Source: a bacterium | GTDB lineage: Bacteria > JAHJDO01 | Direction: 5' to 3' | Assembly (NCBI GenBank): GCA_030652805.1 | Contig: JAUSPT010000034.1 | Coordinates: 1-25,904 of the forward strand | Length of the DNA: 25,904 nt | Shown here: one piece after another, positions 23,956 to 25,904 of the stretch | How the letters are laid out: every line of letters starts with the position of its first letter | Numbering within the stretch: position 1 is the stretch's first letter | Position numbers and translations under genes: made by a program | The notes under the pieces: generated by a model | The model's input: only the letters and a program-made list of their open reading frames with translations | Told to the model about the DNA's origin: nothing | Database searches by the model: none

Positions 23956-25569
23956 TTATATATCTGAAGATGTTTTGTAAATAGTTATCTTATCTCTCCA
24001 CTGGACTGAAGAGTAAGTATCGTCTATCGCTTTTATTTTTATATATTTATTGCTTTTGGCAATGTAATTTCCTATATCTGTTGCGGCGCCATTCTGTATC
24101 CCTTCATATGTTATAGCACAGACTAAGTAATTAATATTAAGTTCTTTAATAAATTTGCCTAATTCAGCCGGCTCGTAAGGTAAACACATAACTCTTTTAT
24201 CTGTAAGATAGGCTATTTCAGGTGGATACCCGAACTCTGCCATAATACCATCCCCTTTTAAGCCTGATAAAAAATCACTGGTTTTTTGACATTGGACTTC
24301 CTTTTTTAGATTAAAAATGATATGCGGATTTTGTGATATCCATAGAGGAATAAAAATTACCAATTCAAGAATAATAAGGATCAAAATTGTTGAATTACGA
24401 ATCGTTAATTTTGTTTTTGATATCATATAGCCAAAGCCTTTTATTATAAAGTAATATACTGGAACAATTGCAATAATCGCATATCTGGCAGCCCCCATTT
24501 TATTAGTGAGAGGAAGAAGGGATATAAATAATAAGATAAGCATAAACAGGTCAGTATTGTTCGCGATACATCTCCTTTTCATTGCTCTTATAAAAGAAAG
24601 GATTATTCCGCTAATCAGTGCTGTAAATAATGGAACATAAACAAAACAAAGGAATAGTATCTTATGTGTTTTGTGTAATGATTGACTCATATGTGCTGGC
24701 CATATAATGTTTATTAGCACTCCTATCTCACTTATATAATGTTTGATGCTTGTTGAAAACCCTCCAAAGCTGAGAATTTTTTGTGTATTTGGTAAGAACC
24801 ATGGAAAAATTATCTGCTTTATTTTTACAGCATTAAGGTTTTCAATAATTCCGTCCACCCCTGCAGGATAATAGTTATTTGAGGCAAAGACTTTGTATTT
24901 GATAAGAATCCATGCTATGGATGACAGAACACATATCAATATTGGCAGGATCGGTTTTATATCTTTCAAACCTTTTTTTGCATATACAATGTAACCCGCC
25001 AATAAAATTAATGGCAACAGCAGAGCTTGATCCGCTGTAAACGCTGAAGCAGAAGCGAACACTGCAGAGGCTATCAACCGACCAGAGGAGTTGCTGGAAA
25101 CTCCTCTGATAAAAAAGTAGATTGCTCCTGTAATTAAAAATAAATAGAAGACTTCTTTATAAATCATGTGTGAATAGTAATATGTTATCCAATTAAATGT
25201 TACGAGAAAGATACTGAAAAACAGTTCTTTTTTGTGAAGTTTCATAAAGTCCATCAGCTTGTAAAAAAGGATTATAAAACCACATATTGAAAGAAACGAT
25301 AATATAATACCAGCCAGATAGTCAGTAAAGAATAAGGAGAAGAATCGAATAAAATAAGGGTATAATGGCGGATGAACTAAATACAGTGAATGATTATACA
25401 GTCTATGGAAAGGGAAATTACGTGCAAGTGTCAAATACTTCCCCTCATCCCATTGAATAAAGAAGGTATCAAAATCAACAAAGATTCTAATAGTTACAAA
25501 TATTCCTATTTGCAATAGTATCAAACTGTTTAAATTAAGGATGCTACGATTTGATTTTTCAATTGTCAT
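23956..25569 (-). CDS. GT39/PMT_2 membrane glycosyltransferase
   Basis: 537 residues with 10-12 spans. FFIQWDEGKYLTLARNFP (37-54) carries the D41-E42 pair and HPPLYPYFIRFF is the family's next box. A hydrophilic C-terminal region (about 425-537) follows the last span. It uses an unknown polyprenyl-phosphate sugar on the outer face. The ATG at 25569 has GGAAAG nine bases upstream and lies four bases after the stop of the truncated GT2 gene, so it was originally downstream of that gene. With the IS inserted, its normal promoter may be lost. Confidence 0.85.
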   Translation of the reverse strand: MTIEKSNRSILNLNSLILLQIGIFVTIRIFVDFDTFFIQWDEGKYLTLARNFPFHRLYNHSLYLVHPPLYPYFIRFFSLFFTDYLAGIILSFLSICGFIILFYKLMDFMKLHKKELFFSIFLVTFNWITYYYSHMIYKEVFYLFLITGAIYFFIRGVSSNSSGRLIASAVFASASAFTADQALLLPLILLAGYIVYAKKGLKDIKPILPILICVLSSIAWILIKYKVFASNNYYPAGVDGIIENLNAVKIKQIIFPWFLPNTQKILSFGGFSTSIKHYISEIGVLINIIWPAHMSQSLHKTHKILFLCFVYVPLFTALISGIILSFIRAMKRRCIANNTDLFMLILLFISLLPLTNKMGAARYAIIAIVPVYYFIIKGFGYMISKTKLTIRNSTILILIILELVIFIPLWISQNPHIIFNLKKEVQCQKTSDFLSGLKGDGIMAEFGYPPEIAYLTDKRVMCLPYEPAELGKFIKELNINYLVCAITYEGIQNGAATDIGNYIAKSNKYIKIKAIDDTYSSVQWRDKITIYKTSSDI

Positions 25570-25573
25570 ATCA

Positions 25574-25782
25574 CTAACTTTCCGTAGGTGAAAATTTAAA
25601 TAGTCTAAAATGGGCTATCCCCGTCTTTTGTAAAATATATTTTAACGTGACCCAAATTGTTTGGATTCCATACTTCAGGCTTCTTCTAAAATTAATTGAT
25701 GATGATGATGGGAAATAGCGTGTGGGAATTGGAATATCACCTACACGAAATCTAGAAAAAATAGCTGTAACACCAAAATGAT
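25574..25782 (-). pseudogene. 3' fragment of a GT2 glycosyltransferase, cut by an IS
   Basis: The minus-strand frame open to the TAG at 25574-25576 reads ...FSRFRVGDIPIPTRYFP, then a serine run, INFRRSLKYGIQTIWV and a basic end. FR-GEIP-PTRYF followed by SSINFRRS-KYG is the characteristic C-terminus of GT2 enzymes of the DPM/undecaprenyl-phosphate glucosyltransferase type. Homologous sequence stops near 25782, where the IS end begins; the frame runs on into the IS without meaning. About 65 codons remain, so all catalytic residues are missing. Confidence 0.82.
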
Positions 25783-25904
25783 AATGTCCTATTTGGCCAA
25801 AATAGAAATGTCCGCTTTTAAGGAAGCTATAATACCCGATTTAAGAGGAGGGTATTATGGCAGAAAGGGACATAATCATGGCGAGTCAAAGGGAATTAAA
25901 GCGG
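25783..25904 (+). mobile_element. Left end of an insertion sequence (partial)
   Basis: Begins near the first of two AATGTCC copies (25783-25789 and 25807-25813), which mirror the GGACATT copies at the window's other edge. A consensus -10 TATAAT (25828-25833) without a clear -35 precedes the transposase gene. The element runs out of the window. Confidence 0.7.
25857..25904 (+). CDS. Transposase, first 16 codons only
   Basis: ATG at 25857 behind the strong ribosome site GAGGAGGG (25845-25852). The 16 visible residues, MAERDIIMASQRELKR, match the usual start of ISNCY-like integrase-catalytic transposases as I recall them. The rest is outside the window, so neither family nor intactness can be confirmed. 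Confidence 0.65.
   Translation, partial: MAERDIIMASQRELKR

Noticed and set aside
25574-25904. Intact small gene on the minus strand running through the IS end
   Set aside because: Residues coded beyond 25783 come from the IS terminal motifs; only the GT2 C-terminus is real.

Overview
The window is 25.9 kb of AT-rich bacterial chromosome. I think it comes from an uncultivated lineage of the Omnitrophota type or a similar candidate phylum. That placement is an impression from three things: the housekeeping gene families, a short-form N-acetylglutamate synthase with a CxxC-rich tail, and the dispersed 'gaagcacgaagcacgaaat' repeat. Confidence in it is low to moderate. Both window edges lie in transposon sequence. 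No rRNA, tRNA or CRISPR array was seen.

Layout. (1) 1-355: right end of an insertion sequence and a dispersed repeat. (2) 360-2968, plus strand: a tight operon of a DUF4416 protein, a U32 peptidase-family protein and a PHP-domain phosphoesterase. (3) 7635-2946, minus strand: an operon of comM, an orphan ABC ATPase, guaA (8-base overlap with the ABC gene) and a membrane-anchored unknown. (4) 9578-7643, minus: an accessory block with a promoter, an unknown soluble protein, a small membrane protein and a secreted SNase nuclease fused to a ComEA-type helix-hairpin-helix. (5) 9600-9790: palindromic repeat elements. (6) 12174-9864, minus: fabF and a nitronate monooxygenase/FabK-like flavoprotein. 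(7) 12940-12186, minus: a second block with the same flanks as block 4, but holding a NYN/LabA-type gene and only the last codons of the nuclease gene. (8) 18356-12950, minus: a glycosyltransferase, second glycosyltransferase, WecA-type transferase, argA-like acetyltransferase, duplicated-domain secreted protein and zincin, mostly overlapping. (9) 18457-22456, plus, and 25782-22466, minus: more polyprenol-dependent (GT-C) and GT2 glycosyltransferases, the last cut off by a second insertion sequence whose transposase starts at 25857.

Working together. WecA, GT4, two GT2 proteins (one broken) and five GT-C-type membrane proteins form a plausible system for building or decorating a lipid-linked surface glycan or glycoprotein. 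ComM and the secreted nuclease/DNA-binding fusion are neighbours, and both point to handling of incoming DNA, though this is inference.

The most unusual feature is the pair of direct repeats that bracket blocks 4 and 7. A promoter/5'-leader repeat of 56 bases (49 identical) lies upstream of each, and a repeat of about 94 bases (roughly 89% identical) lies downstream. The downstream repeat covers the nuclease 3' end and a promoter-like sequence that now sits in front of comM in one copy and fabF in the other. It looks like an old segmental duplication whose cargo was swapped or lost.
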